Shown one piece after another: positions 1 through 9,478 of a DNA stretch of 64,000 bases (within the stretch, counting starts at the first letter, position 1; each line of letters starts with the position of its first letter). The notes below the pieces were generated by a model. That model was not told where the DNA came from. It did no database searches and worked only from the letters and a program-made list of their open reading frames with translations. Location: assembly GCF_052161655.1 (NCBI RefSeq), contig NZ_CP197418.1, forward strand, positions 1 through 64,000, read 5' to 3'. Both the position numbers and the translations under genes were made by a program. Origin of the DNA: Novipirellula sp052161655. GTDB taxonomy: Bacteria > Planctomycetota > Planctomycetia > Pirellulales > Pirellulaceae.

Positions 1-1131
1 TTGTCATCTGTAACGCTGACAACCGAGCCCAACCTCAAACGTCCTCCGGTGGAGAGCGAAGTTTTCGCATTTCCGCTGGAACGTCCGCCGCTAAAGGTAC
101 GCCGTCGTGAATCCGCAGTTAGCCCGATCCTACTGCCCTATTTCATTGCGGGCCCCGAGAATCGCTTAGCCGCCTTTGTCGCTCGACAAGAAACATCGGT
201 GTTCGAACTGGGCAACCCCGTTCTGCTGGTCGGTCCAATCGGTTCAGGCAAAACCGCTCTGGCACTTCACATGTCGGTGCGTCACGCGAACAAACTGGGT
301 TACGTTGACGCCAGCGGCGTCCAGCACATGCCAGCGGTTGAGTTTGCACGACGGTTTGCCGAAGCGGTTGCTGCCGATGACTTGCAACATTTGCGACAAG
401 AAATCGATGACGTTCCGGTTTTGATCATCGATGATCTGCACTTGATCACCAGCAAGCCAGCGGCTCAGGAAGAATTGGCCCAGCGGATCGAAGCACGCAG
501 TGAATTACAACAACCCACCGTTCTGACGTGTCGTCGCCTGCCCACCGAGGTGCGTGGATTGCGGCCAGCACTCGTCAGTCGTTCGCTGCCCGGTTTGACG
601 ATTGCGATCAGTTGTCCCGTCGGTCGTACACGAACGATGTTGTTGACAGAATTGGCTCTGCAATTGGGACTCGAGCTCGACGCTCCGCTGATCCAAATGT
701 TGGACGACGGGCTCGAAAAATCGCTGCCCGTACGTGCCTTGTCCGCCGCGATCCGCCAAGTCGATCTGTGGTGCCGGATGAACCAGTCGCCGCCATGTTG
801 CGAAGCGATTGCGTCGGCAATAGAGTCCGCAGCACCCGACGAAGAAATCCCGCTTAACAAAATCACCAACACCGTCGCACGCTACTTTCGTTTGAAGGCG
901 AAAGATCTGCGTAGCAGTTCACGCAAACAGCACATCGTTCGCGCTCGTTCGCTGGCGATGTTGTTAGCACGCCGAGTCACTTCCAAAAGTGTGACTCACA
1001 TCGGCGAACACTTTGGTGGCCGCGACCATTCGACCGTCCTGCACGCAATCCGCAAAACCGAATCGCTACTACACGAAGATGCCGAGTTGCGACTCGCCTC
1101 GGAAGAACTCGCCGACAAACTCGGCCGGTAG
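1..1131 (+). CDS. dnaA: Chromosomal replication initiator DnaA (short form)
   Basis: Replication initiator: binds DnaA boxes, forms an ATP-dependent filament and melts the origin. Visible features are a Walker A GPIGSGKT at residues 78-85, a Walker B IIDD at 142-145, an LVSRSLPGL segment near 191-199 that matches the DnaA SRf.GL region, and the C-terminal DNA-binding signature FGGRDHSTV at about 338-346. The protein is 376 residues, shorter than the usual 440-470. What is missing is the N-terminal domain I/II that normally contacts helicase loader or DnaB; only about 48 poorly conserved residues precede the AAA+ core. The first codon is TTG at base 1, so either numbering starts at this gene or a longer reading frame is cut by the window edge. 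Identity is secure; the N-terminus is not. Confidence 0.93.
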   Translation: MSSVTLTTEPNLKRPPVESEVFAFPLERPPLKVRRRESAVSPILLPYFIAGPENRLAAFVARQETSVFELGNPVLLVGPIGSGKTALALHMSVRHANKLGYVDASGVQHMPAVEFARRFAEAVAADDLQHLRQEIDDVPVLIIDDLHLITSKPAAQEELAQRIEARSELQQPTVLTCRRLPTEVRGLRPALVSRSLPGLTIAISCPVGRTRTMLLTELALQLGLELDAPLIQMLDDGLEKSLPVRALSAAIRQVDLWCRMNQSPPCCEAIASAIESAAPDEEIPLNKITNTVARYFRLKAKDLRSSSRKQHIVRARSLAMLLARRVTSKSVTHIGEHFGGRDHSTVLHAIRKTESLLHEDAELRLASEELADKLGR

Positions 1132-1156
1132 ATCATTTTCAAAATTGATGTGAGAT

Positions 1157-1223
1157 GTAGGGCCGGTTCCCACCGGCCGTCCTTGACGGCTCGTTAGAGT
1201 CGGCCGGTAGGAACCGGCCCTAC
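1157..1223. repeat. Inverted repeat, 23-bp arms (GGCCGGTTCC family)
   Basis: Arms at 1157-1179 and 1201-1223 are reverse complements with one mismatch; the core is GGCCGGTTCC. It sits 26 bases after the dnaA stop codon, between two convergent genes, so a role as a bidirectional transcription stop or mRNA-end stabiliser is plausible. It lacks a clear T-tract. Confidence 0.8.
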
Positions 1224-1270
1224 GTACTACGCACTAATGCTTCATCCAAATTTGTCATTAGGGCTTGAGC

Positions 1271-1337
1271 GTAGTGGACGAGGCAACGAGTCCTTGCAAT
1301 TAGCCGAGCGTAAGGGACTCGTAGCCTCGTCCACTAC
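1271..1337. repeat. Inverted repeat, ~23-bp arms (GTGGACGAGG family)
   Basis: Arms 1271-1293 and 1315-1337 pair almost fully (core GTAGTGGACGAGG / CCTCGTCCACTAC), separated by about 21 bases. It is a second, unrelated palindrome in the same dnaA/sulfatase convergent gap. Together with the element at 1157 it fills most of the 248-bp spacer. Confidence 0.8.
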
Positions 1338-1379
1338 CCTAGGATCGAACCTAGACAAAGCATCAGCCGCCCCTGAAAC

Positions 1380-4300
1380 TCAATCGTAGTTCAGCTGGGC
1401 GGTCGCGGTAGTGGCGCTCGATGAGACAAAGCGAACCCATGCTGCACTAAATGCACTGGGGAACGAGTACTCAAGCGTTTCCCCAGCGGCTACGTCAAAC
1501 GACTTGTAACGATGCCAGTGACCATCGCCGGTAATGTCCACTTCCACATGCATCGTGACGGGTTCGTCCGACCCATGTGATAACGACAACGTCTTGCGAT
1601 CATAGCCCTTCATCAGATACGGATCCGACGGTTGACCCGCCTTCACCGTCGTGTTGAGCCACGGGCCACCATGACCGACCGGTTTACCAAACTTCCAGAG
1701 GTCATCGATGCCTCCGAACCACAGCGCGGCTTCCTGTTTTGCATCGGCAAATACATGCCCGTCGTTTTCTGCGTCAGCGCGAACGCCAGTCAACACGAGC
1801 AGCCCGTTCCATGTACAGAAATCAGCGATCTGCTTCGCATGACTCGATACAGGACGCATCAAATTGAATGCCGGCGGGGCTCCGTTGATCACCAACGGTA
1901 CCTCGTAGAACGTACCATGGATATTCGCCAACACTCGCTCCGATTCGACTTCGCGGACGTCTCGCGGCCATCCCGACGCGAACGGCTTGTCATAAGCCGC
2001 GTTTCCTTTGGGCAGTCGTAGCCGTTTTCCGACGTGCTTCAAGACTACCGAAGCTTCGTCGACCGTGAATTGCGGATCGACGCTCAATAGTTTCGCAAGT
2101 TTCGGATCTGCTGTGTCGGCTTTGAATTCAAAACCTGTCTTGGTGAAATCAAGGAAGCGGTCCTCCGACGCAATCACACGCAGATTGCGATTGCGTTTAG
2201 CGGCATAGACCAATGCACTGCGAGCGTCGTCATCATCGACGTTGGCAAGCCCGGCAAATAACGCTTGGTTTTCAGACTCGTTTCCGTCGACAAATTCAGC
2301 AGTGGTTTGGTGCAAGTACGCGGTGGCGACGCAATCTCGATTGGTTTTCAGCCGAAACCAAACCGCGTCGAAATCCTCAGGCAACTCGAAGGCAATGTAT
2401 CCCGCAGCAGGAACTTCGATCGATTCGTAATCGACCCAGTTGCCATCACCACGACGGTCCACTTGCAAGGCAAATACGACGGGGGTGGCATCGCCACCGA
2501 CGATTCGCTGCTCTGCAGGTCGCGTGACGATCGACGTGCGATCCGTTTTGATGTTCAACTCACCCGAATTGGATGCGAGCACAAAAGCGGTGTGAGGCAT
2601 CCCAAACGATCCCGGTTGATGCTCAGTTGCGTTTTCGGGAATCGTGATCGTCCCCGGTTCAAAGGATCGGGCGTAAACAACATCTTGAAAGTTTTTGCCC
2701 CAAACTAGCGCCATGTCAGTCAATTTCCAGGCGGGGTCCAAGGTTGGATTGCCACGTTGGTCTACAGCTAGAAAGACAGTGACCGGTTGATTCACTTCAA
2801 ACGAATAACCGTTGGCCGCGTGGTGCCAATCGCCCCGGGGTACGGTGACTCGAGGCAGGACAGCAAGTCGATCGGGCATCGAGCGAATCTCGAGTTGGTC
2901 GCTCGCTCGCAATGCCGTTTTTCCTTCGACTGGCTTTGTACGTCCGGTGGCAAGATGCAAGACGCGGCGATCAAAACCCGTCACCAGGAACGGATCCGAG
3001 GGTATGTTTGCCGTGACTTCGTCTTCGATCCAAGGACCGCCGTAACCGCTGGCGGGTCCCCAATCTTGCAGGTCCTCGTAGTCGCCAAACCAAAGATTCG
3101 TTTGCGGTTGTCCCGCCAAATGGTTGCCTTGGATACTGGTTTCGTCGGACGCCAGTACCAATTTGTCGTTCCAAGCACAGAAGTCGGGGATGTACCGCAA
3201 GTGGCTTCCGATGGGTTTGATACCAGCTGAGTTTTGACTGGTAAACGTCTTAGGAAAATCAAAGAACATGCCGTGCATATCCATCATCCAGCGACCGTCG
3301 GTGATCTCGCGAATCCGCGGCCACTCGGTGTACCAGCCATGGATGGCGTCGTTACAGAAGGCGGCTTTGGGCAACAAGTAAGTATGCCACGTTCCATCGT
3401 CGAGCACTTTCAGTCGCACGCTGCGGCGATCCCAGCCCATCGTCCAAATCGGGTCGTCGCCGTCGCTGCCGCCCGCGATTCCGGCGGGACCGGTAACCTC
3501 AGTGTATTGGCGACGCTCGATGATCTTCCAATTTTCGCCGTCGTACTCGGCCAACACCCCACGTTCTTCGCTGTTCTTCGCGGCGCCCCCGACAACAAGA
3601 TCATCATACGTCCCCGCAGCGTGTTCGCCGTTATTGGAAACAACCAACCGCCCCTGAGAAACATACGCTCCTTTGCTATGCCAACCAGGAACCGGTTTTT
3701 TGAACAATCGTTTGACCGCCAAGGTGTGAACATTGGCTTCCCAAATCGCACCTTCCATGTCGATGTAGTAGACCATGTTCGCTGGATCAGTCAGATGCCG
3801 TGTGATCGCTGTCACTCGCATCGGCATGTCCGCCGGCGAGATGACTCGCACTTTACCCTCGGCGTCGATCAAGTAGTGAGCGATCAACAACTGATTGGAT
3901 TCCGCGTGAATCATGCGTCCCGCTGGCGTGCCCCCAACGCTTTCTGGATGCACGGTCAGCGTTTCGAGATCTTCGCCGATTGAGAACAGTTTGTGTTCAC
4001 TGCCACGCGGTTGATGCGGAGCGTAGTTAACCATCCACAGTTTGCCAGCCCAGGGCACGATCGCTCCGATCCCACACTCATCATGCCCTGATTTGAAATG
4101 GCCACCGTTTTGGCTGTAGATGCCATAAGCGGTTAGATGAGGATATACCCCGCTGATGTGAATGTCATTACGAACCTTCTCGTCACTGTCAGATAGGCTC
4201 TCAGCCTGTGGCTCTTTTTGAGTTTCGATTTCTGCCTGATTCTCCGAAACCAAAGTCATCTCGCCCGCACCGATGTCACGTCGGTACTCACGCAGCTGAT

Positions 4301-5651
4301 TCGAAAACTCTTCTACGGCTTTCGCGTTGGCCGGATCGTTTGCCACATTCCCTTGTTCGATCGAATCATGATCCAAGTCATACAGTTCGGCAAATGTTTC
4401 ATCCCCATCGATTTCCGTTTCGATGTACTTCCATCGCTCATTGCGAACCGCCCAAAGTGGTTGGCTGCCCAGTTGGCGTGACGGAGCTTCATACAGGAAG
4501 CTAGTTCGCCAATCGGCTGGCTTTTCAGCACGCACGAGCGGCAGCAAACTTCGGCCGTGCAGCGATTCCGGGATCGGCAATCCCGCCAATTCATAGATCG
4601 TCGCGGTCAAGTCGATGTTCAAGACTAGCTCGGAAACGACTTGAGTTTTCGTGTTTGGACCGGCGATCGCCATTGGCACTCGCATCGATTCCTCGTACGG
4701 CAACACCTTGCTGGTCATACCGTGTTCGCCAAGCATCCAGCCGTTATCGCCCATGAAGATGATCCACGTGTTGTCGCGGATTTCGAGTGATTCGATTTCG
4801 TCGAGCACCCGGCCGACGGCGGCGTCCATCTGCTGGACGCTGGCAAAGTATTCTTTGGCGTGTTGGCGAATGTTTGTTGGGTCGTCATAACCATACGCCA
4901 ACGCTTGAGTTCGATTGCGAGCCGACTTCAGATATTCTGGCTTTCCGGATAGATCATCGTTCCAGGTTTCTGGAAGTGGCATCTCGGACGCTTCATATTG
5001 ATCCAAGTAGGTTTGTTTCGCTGGCCATTGGTGATGATGATCCATGTGCGGCACCTGCGTGTTCATCCACAGTAAGAACGGCTCTTCGTTCTGGCTCGCT
5101 TCGCGGATGAAACGAATGGACTCATCCGCCGTGACATCGTCCACGAACCCAGGCATTACTTTGGTTTCGCCTGCGACGGTGAATTTGCGGTCGTACCAAG
5201 TGCCGTTGGACCAGCAGGTCGACGCAAAGTCGAAACCACAATCCTCGGGCCTGTTGCCCAAATGCCATTTGCCGGTCACCGCGGTCTGATAGCCGATTTT
5301 TTGCAACGATTGAGCAAAGGTGACCTCCGAATCTTTGATTCGACTTTTTCCGATTTCCGTCACACCATTGGCGCTTCCGTAGCGACCGGTCAGACATGCG
5401 GCACGACTGGGCGAGCAGATCGCCAAGGTGACGAAGGCATTTTTGAAATGAGTTCCCGACGCGGTGATGCGGTCAAGATCGGGGGTTCGAACCCATCCGG
5501 CGTCGGATTCGCCCGTCGCGTCCCAACGATGATCATCCGTCAGTATGAAGACAATATTCGGTTTGGGTGTCTCCGCTCGGGCGATCGTCGCCGTGACGGC
5601 GAACAAGATGCTGGCGAAAACGACAAAGCGGGAATGATTCAGACGTCTCAT
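1380..5651 (-). CDS. Sulfatase fused to a very large C-terminal region
   Basis: Secreted sulfatase that hydrolyses sulfate esters, probably on marine polysaccharides. An N-terminal signal peptide (about residues 1-26, ending ATIARA) leads into the metal-binding segment LTDDHR (Asp39-Asp40). The formylglycine motif CSPSRAA has its active-site Cys at 79. The sulfatase domain ends near residue 475, normal for the family, but the protein runs to 1423 residues. A linker rich in Glu and Gln is followed by about 930 residues that I cannot assign. They contain an internal duplication: a block with DFCAWNDKLVL, LWFG, YGGPW and SDPFL is echoed later by DFCTWNGLLVL, LWFG, HGGPW and SDPYL, which suggests repeated beta domains. 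No frameshift is seen. The gene is divergent from the sigma factor at 5841. Confidence 0.88.
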   Translation of the reverse strand: MRRLNHSRFVVFASILFAVTATIARAETPKPNIVFILTDDHRWDATGESDAGWVRTPDLDRITASGTHFKNAFVTLAICSPSRAACLTGRYGSANGVTEIGKSRIKDSEVTFAQSLQKIGYQTAVTGKWHLGNRPEDCGFDFASTCWSNGTWYDRKFTVAGETKVMPGFVDDVTADESIRFIREASQNEEPFLLWMNTQVPHMDHHHQWPAKQTYLDQYEASEMPLPETWNDDLSGKPEYLKSARNRTQALAYGYDDPTNIRQHAKEYFASVQQMDAAVGRVLDEIESLEIRDNTWIIFMGDNGWMLGEHGMTSKVLPYEESMRVPMAIAGPNTKTQVVSELVLNIDLTATIYELAGLPIPESLHGRSLLPLVRAEKPADWRTSFLYEAPSRQLGSQPLWAVRNERWKYIETEIDGDETFAELYDLDHDSIEQGNVANDPANAKAVEEFSNQLREYRRDIGAGEMTLVSENQAEIETQKEPQAESLSDSDEKVRNDIHISGVYPHLTAYGIYSQNGGHFKSGHDECGIGAIVPWAGKLWMVNYAPHQPRGSEHKLFSIGEDLETLTVHPESVGGTPAGRMIHAESNQLLIAHYLIDAEGKVRVISPADMPMRVTAITRHLTDPANMVYYIDMEGAIWEANVHTLAVKRLFKKPVPGWHSKGAYVSQGRLVVSNNGEHAAGTYDDLVVGGAAKNSEERGVLAEYDGENWKIIERRQYTEVTGPAGIAGGSDGDDPIWTMGWDRRSVRLKVLDDGTWHTYLLPKAAFCNDAIHGWYTEWPRIREITDGRWMMDMHGMFFDFPKTFTSQNSAGIKPIGSHLRYIPDFCAWNDKLVLASDETSIQGNHLAGQPQTNLWFGDYEDLQDWGPASGYGGPWIEDEVTANIPSDPFLVTGFDRRVLHLATGRTKPVEGKTALRASDQLEIRSMPDRLAVLPRVTVPRGDWHHAANGYSFEVNQPVTVFLAVDQRGNPTLDPAWKLTDMALVWGKNFQDVVYARSFEPGTITIPENATEHQPGSFGMPHTAFVLASNSGELNIKTDRTSIVTRPAEQRIVGGDATPVVFALQVDRRGDGNWVDYESIEVPAAGYIAFELPEDFDAVWFRLKTNRDCVATAYLHQTTAEFVDGNESENQALFAGLANVDDDDARSALVYAAKRNRNLRVIASEDRFLDFTKTGFEFKADTADPKLAKLLSVDPQFTVDEASVVLKHVGKRLRLPKGNAAYDKPFASGWPRDVREVESERVLANIHGTFYEVPLVINGAPPAFNLMRPVSSHAKQIADFCTWNGLLVLTGVRADAENDGHVFADAKQEAALWFGGIDDLWKFGKPVGHGGPWLNTTVKAGQPSDPYLMKGYDRKTLSLSHGSDEPVTMHVEVDITGDGHWHRYKSFDVAAGETLEYSFPSAFSAAWVRFVSSSATTATAQLNYD

Positions 5652-5840
5652 TAAAGAACCGTTTCGTTATCGAAATCGAGGTGGGTTTTGCAGGAGGGAT
5701 CGCTACGACAAAAGAGCCTTCAAGCGAGGAATGAGACATCGTAACTCAATAAAAACGAAATTTGTTAAAATCATGTCTCAATGAGCCGCAATCGGCTCTC
5801 TTTAGCTAGCCAGCACTCTCGTAGGGTTGATGATCGACGG

Positions 5841-6467
5841 ATGACGGACGACGACAAAGCGAATACTCGGCCGGAGATCGAGGACCCTCTATCGGATCGC
5901 CTGGACACGGCAGACGCCGCTAAAAATGCTGCTTTGCAACGGGGACAACTTGCTCGCCAACGCGAATACACCCAACGTGTCGAACAACACCGTCGAGTGA
6001 TCCTACTGTATTTACGAAGTTTGCTGCCCACACAAAACGACGTCGACGAAGTCTTCCAAGAAACCTGCCTGGTGACATGGCGTGAATTTGACCGCTTCCA
6101 GACTGGAACCAATTTCGCTGCCTGGGCGTGCACGGTGGCCTACAACCAAGTGCGTGCCTGGAGAAAACGACAAAGCCGTGAACGACTTCGTTTTAGTGAC
6201 GATCTGACACAACTCATCTCGTCCGAGTTGATCCAAAACGGTGAACACTATGAACATTACGTCAGTGCGTTGGACAAGTGTATAGAAATGCTGCCTGAGC
6301 ATCACCGCTGTCTCATCGAAGATCGTTACCGCAACGAAATCCCCTTGGCAGTGGTTGCCAAACAAGCAAATCGATCAGACACCACCGTACGCCGCATGAT
6401 CAACCGAGTCCGCGAAACACTGCGTGACTGTGTTTCTCTGCGAGTACTTCGCGATAACGAACAATAA
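5841..6467 (+). CDS. ECF sigma-70 factor (planctomycete gvs1 type)
   Basis: Alternative sigma factor directing RNA polymerase to a small regulon. Region 2 is visible in the segment around DVDEVFQETCLVTWREF and FAAWACTVAYNQVR. Region 4 is the C-terminal helix-turn-helix around LPEHHRCLIEDRYR and AVVAKQANRSDTTVRRMINR. Starting at the ATG at 5841 gives 208 residues; an in-frame ATG at 5781 would add 20 residues that look unlike the family, and neither start has a strong Shine-Dalgarno. The next gene starts 26 bases downstream and encodes a FecR-like membrane protein, the usual partner of these factors. Family: known planctomycete/verrucomicrobial gvs1 sigma factors, which sit beside DUF1501/DUF1553 genes as here. 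Confidence 0.88.
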   Translation: MTDDDKANTRPEIEDPLSDRLDTADAAKNAALQRGQLARQREYTQRVEQHRRVILLYLRSLLPTQNDVDEVFQETCLVTWREFDRFQTGTNFAAWACTVAYNQVRAWRKRQSRERLRFSDDLTQLISSELIQNGEHYEHYVSALDKCIEMLPEHHRCLIEDRYRNEIPLAVVAKQANRSDTTVRRMINRVRETLRDCVSLRVLRDNEQ

Positions 6468-6493
6468 AGCAATCGAAAAACCGATAAAACAAT

Positions 6494-7960
6494 ATGACGA
6501 CATCCGACGAAACCTCTCCGCAACGTTGGGATCGCTACTGCGAACTGCGCGACTTAGTGCTCGACGATCTGGCCGAGGAAGCTCAACTTGCCGAGTTGGA
6601 AGAATGGCTGATCAATGATCCGTCGCTAAAACGTGACTTTGTAGAATCCTTGCAAACTCGATCCGCAATCGCGTATCCCAAAGACGAATTGACCGAATTA
6701 TCCATGCCGTCTCTGGCTGCGACCACGCCGACGCAATGGCCGAGCGTGCCGAAATGGGCCTACGTCGGGCTCGCCGCCGGATTTCTGTTTTTCATGACGA
6801 CCGCATGGCTGTATCTTGATCGCGGTGGCGAGGAGGGTATTGGGCTGATCGTAAAAACGGAAAATTGCCAATGGCAGGGATCCACTATCCCCACCGTGCC
6901 GGGCGCATCGCTGCATCCCGGTCGGCTGGTGTTGGCTCGCGGGATCGCGGAACTGCGAGTCGGGTTGGTCGACGTGACGATGGAAGGACCCGCGGATCTG
7001 GAATTGATCAGCACCGATCGATGCTTTGTGCACTCTGGCCGCATCTTTGCCGAAGTCCACCCTGGCGGCGAAGGTTTCGAGGTGCAAACGCCGACCTCAC
7101 TATTGATCGATCGAGGCACAGTGTTTGGAGTGAACGTCACCGCTGATGGCAATTCCGATTTGACCGTGGTCAAAGGACGCGTCGACGCAAAACATCTCTC
7201 GTCGGGCACCACCGTATCGGTGACGACTCGTGATGCGAAACGATTCACCCGCGTCGGGATTGAAACGTTTAAGAGCGAAATGGAGGATGATGGTGTGAAC
7301 GCCCCGTTACTCTCCTCAGCCGATGCCGAACAAACAACCGTGCAAATCTCAACCGCCATCGGAAAGGGCCGCGACGGCTATGTGATGGCAGGTGAACAAT
7401 CCGACGACAAACTGTCTCGAACCGCTCTACTGGTGAAAGAACCCCCTAATTTCTCGTGGGGCATTCCTTTCCGTCGACGCGGCTACATGCATTTTGACCT
7501 TTCGTTTGTTTCGCAGAGAACCGTCCACTCGGCCAAACTGCAACTGCAAGGCGTTCCAACCGACATCGGCTTTCTTTCACTGATGCCCGATGCCACGTTT
7601 GCCGTCTATGGACTGACTGACGAGTCGCTCGAAGACTGGGACGAGACAACGTTATCGTGGAAGTCGTCGCCAGGTGTGCTTGCCGACGATGTAACACTCG
7701 ACCCGACAAAAACAAAACTGCTGGGAAAATTTGTCGTGCCACAGTCCGATCCCACGCGAATGTTCAGCATTGATACGTCCGAACTTGGCGAGTTTTTGAA
7801 TCAAGATACCAACGGCGGTGCCACGCTGATCCTCGTTTCGGAAACCGCCGGTATCAAAGCTTGTTACGTGCACGGATTCGCCAGTCGTCGACACCCTGAC
7901 GCATCCCCGCCGACGTTGAGATTGAGTCTCGAGGACGGTAAGACCGAAACACCGCAATGA
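6494..7960 (+). CDS. FecR-like anti-sigma/sensor with DNRLRE-type C-terminal domain
   Basis: Likely membrane-bound regulator of the sigma factor just upstream (26-bp gap, same strand). Residues 1-85 are cytoplasmic and acidic, with LVLDDLAEEAQLAELEEWL, a pattern common in planctomycete anti-sigma proteins. One membrane segment lies near 88-107. A FecR-like beta region follows (around VEGPADLEL-like text, FEVQTPTSLLIDRGTVFGV and VVKGRVDAK). The C-terminal 200 residues resemble the DNRLRE carbohydrate-binding-like fold, with the typical DWDETTLSWKSSPG motif. A sensor reading extracellular substrate through the C-terminal domain is a reasonable inference. 488 residues. Confidence 0.8.
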   Translation: MTTSDETSPQRWDRYCELRDLVLDDLAEEAQLAELEEWLINDPSLKRDFVESLQTRSAIAYPKDELTELSMPSLAATTPTQWPSVPKWAYVGLAAGFLFFMTTAWLYLDRGGEEGIGLIVKTENCQWQGSTIPTVPGASLHPGRLVLARGIAELRVGLVDVTMEGPADLELISTDRCFVHSGRIFAEVHPGGEGFEVQTPTSLLIDRGTVFGVNVTADGNSDLTVVKGRVDAKHLSSGTTVSVTTRDAKRFTRVGIETFKSEMEDDGVNAPLLSSADAEQTTVQISTAIGKGRDGYVMAGEQSDDKLSRTALLVKEPPNFSWGIPFRRRGYMHFDLSFVSQRTVHSAKLQLQGVPTDIGFLSLMPDATFAVYGLTDESLEDWDETTLSWKSSPGVLADDVTLDPTKTKLLGKFVVPQSDPTRMFSIDTSELGEFLNQDTNGGATLILVSETAGIKACYVHGFASRRHPDASPPTLRLSLEDGKTETPQ

Positions 7961-7993
7961 GTCGGTTCGAATCGGATTCGCCGAGCGGTCGCG

Positions 7994-9478
7994 TCAGGCC
8001 AGAATCGCGTTGATTACTTCGCCATGCACATCGGTTAACCGATAATCACGGCCCTGGAAACGATACGTTAACCGTTCGTGGTTCACGCCCAATTGATTCA
8101 GGATCGTGGCGTGTAAATCATGAACCGAAACGGGATCACGAACCACGTTGTAGGAATAGTCATCCGTTTCACCATGGGTGATTCCTGGTTTGATTCCACC
8201 GCCGGCCATCCAAATTGTAAAGCAGCGTGGATGATGGTCGCGGCCATAGTTGGTTTCGGTCAATTGTCCTTGCGAATAAATCGTGCGACCGAATTCACCC
8301 CCCCAAACCACAAGCGTATCGTCGAGCATCCCGCGTTGCTTCAAATCTTTGACCAAAGCGGCCGATGCTTGATCGACGTCATGACATTGACCCGGCAACT
8401 GTTTCGGCAGATTGCCGTGTTGGTCCCAACCCATGTGGAACAATTGAACGAAGCGAACATCGCGTTCGGCAAGCCGGCGGGCGAGTAGCGCGTTGGCGGC
8501 AAACGTACCGGGTTTTCGTACGTCCGGCCCATACATCTCGAGCACATGTTCGGGCTCGTCTGAGATGTCGGTCAACTCGGGCACACTCGCTTGCATTCGA
8601 TAGGCGAGTTCGTATTGCGAAATACGACTTTGTATCTCGGCGTCACCCACCTGCTGCATATGACGCTCATTTAGTTGGGCAAGTTCGTCGAGCATATCGC
8701 GACGCATGGATCGCGGCATTCCCGGTGGATCTTGTAAGAACAATACTGGGTCGGCTGCCGAACGCAGTTTCACTCCGGCGTACGAGGTCGGCATAAACCC
8801 GGCACCCCACAAACGATCGTAGAGCGGTTGGCACGACGGTCGCCCGGTTCCTCGAGACGTCATCGCAATGAACGAAGGCAGATCGCGATTGCCGCTTCCC
8901 AATCCATAACTCATCCATGACCCGATGCTCGGTCGACCTGCGATTTGAAATCCCGTTTGAAAGAACGTGATCGCCGGATCGTGATTGATTTGCTCGGTAT
9001 GCATCGATTTGATGAAACAAAGATCATCGGCCACGGATGCTATGTGAGGCATCAATTCACTGACCGTGGCCCCGCTCTGACCATGCCGCTGAAACTTGTA
9101 GATCGAATTGGCGACGGGAAATTTGGCCTGCCCGCTGCTCATTCCTGTTAATCGTTGGCCTCGGCGAATCGAATCAGGCAGATCCTCGCCTCGCACATTG
9201 TCCATCATCGGTTTGTGATCAAACAGGTCCATTTGTGATGGACCACCCGATTGAAACAGATAGATCACTCGTTTCGCACGCGGAGCAAAATGCGGCAACG
9301 AAGCGAGACCCCCATCGGCCGCCGCACTTGGAAACGCGGACGCCGGTGCCGCCAAACCATCCTCGGCCAGCAACGAACCGAGCGCAGCCGCACCGATCCC
9401 GCGAGCCGTCTGAGAGAAGAAATGCCGGCGAGTCTGCTGCGACAAAAATTGATCAAGCGGGTTCATTGGATCATTCAT
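7994..9478 (-). CDS. DUF1501 protein, Tat-exported
   Basis: DUF1501 proteins are alkaline-phosphatase/sulfatase-fold proteins of unknown substrate, very abundant in planctomycetes and almost always paired with a DUF1549/DUF1553 protein, as here. The N-terminus carries a twin-arginine-like signal (TRRHFF then a hydrophobic Ala-rich stretch near 15-45). Core family features include YLFQSGGPSQMDLFDHK, WDQHGN, GGEFGRT and DHHPRCFTIW. 494 residues, normal length. Its start codon overlaps the stop of the upstream DUF1553 gene by 8 bases, so the two are translationally coupled. Confidence 0.9.
   Translation of the reverse strand: MNDPMNPLDQFLSQQTRRHFFSQTARGIGAAALGSLLAEDGLAAPASAFPSAAADGGLASLPHFAPRAKRVIYLFQSGGPSQMDLFDHKPMMDNVRGEDLPDSIRRGQRLTGMSSGQAKFPVANSIYKFQRHGQSGATVSELMPHIASVADDLCFIKSMHTEQINHDPAITFFQTGFQIAGRPSIGSWMSYGLGSGNRDLPSFIAMTSRGTGRPSCQPLYDRLWGAGFMPTSYAGVKLRSAADPVLFLQDPPGMPRSMRRDMLDELAQLNERHMQQVGDAEIQSRISQYELAYRMQASVPELTDISDEPEHVLEMYGPDVRKPGTFAANALLARRLAERDVRFVQLFHMGWDQHGNLPKQLPGQCHDVDQASAALVKDLKQRGMLDDTLVVWGGEFGRTIYSQGQLTETNYGRDHHPRCFTIWMAGGGIKPGITHGETDDYSYNVVRDPVSVHDLHATILNQLGVNHERLTYRFQGRDYRLTDVHGEVINAILA

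Noticed and set aside
5476..5500. GGGGGTTCGAACCC, resembling a tRNA T-arm
   Set aside because: It lies inside the sulfatase coding sequence with no acceptor or anticodon stems nearby.
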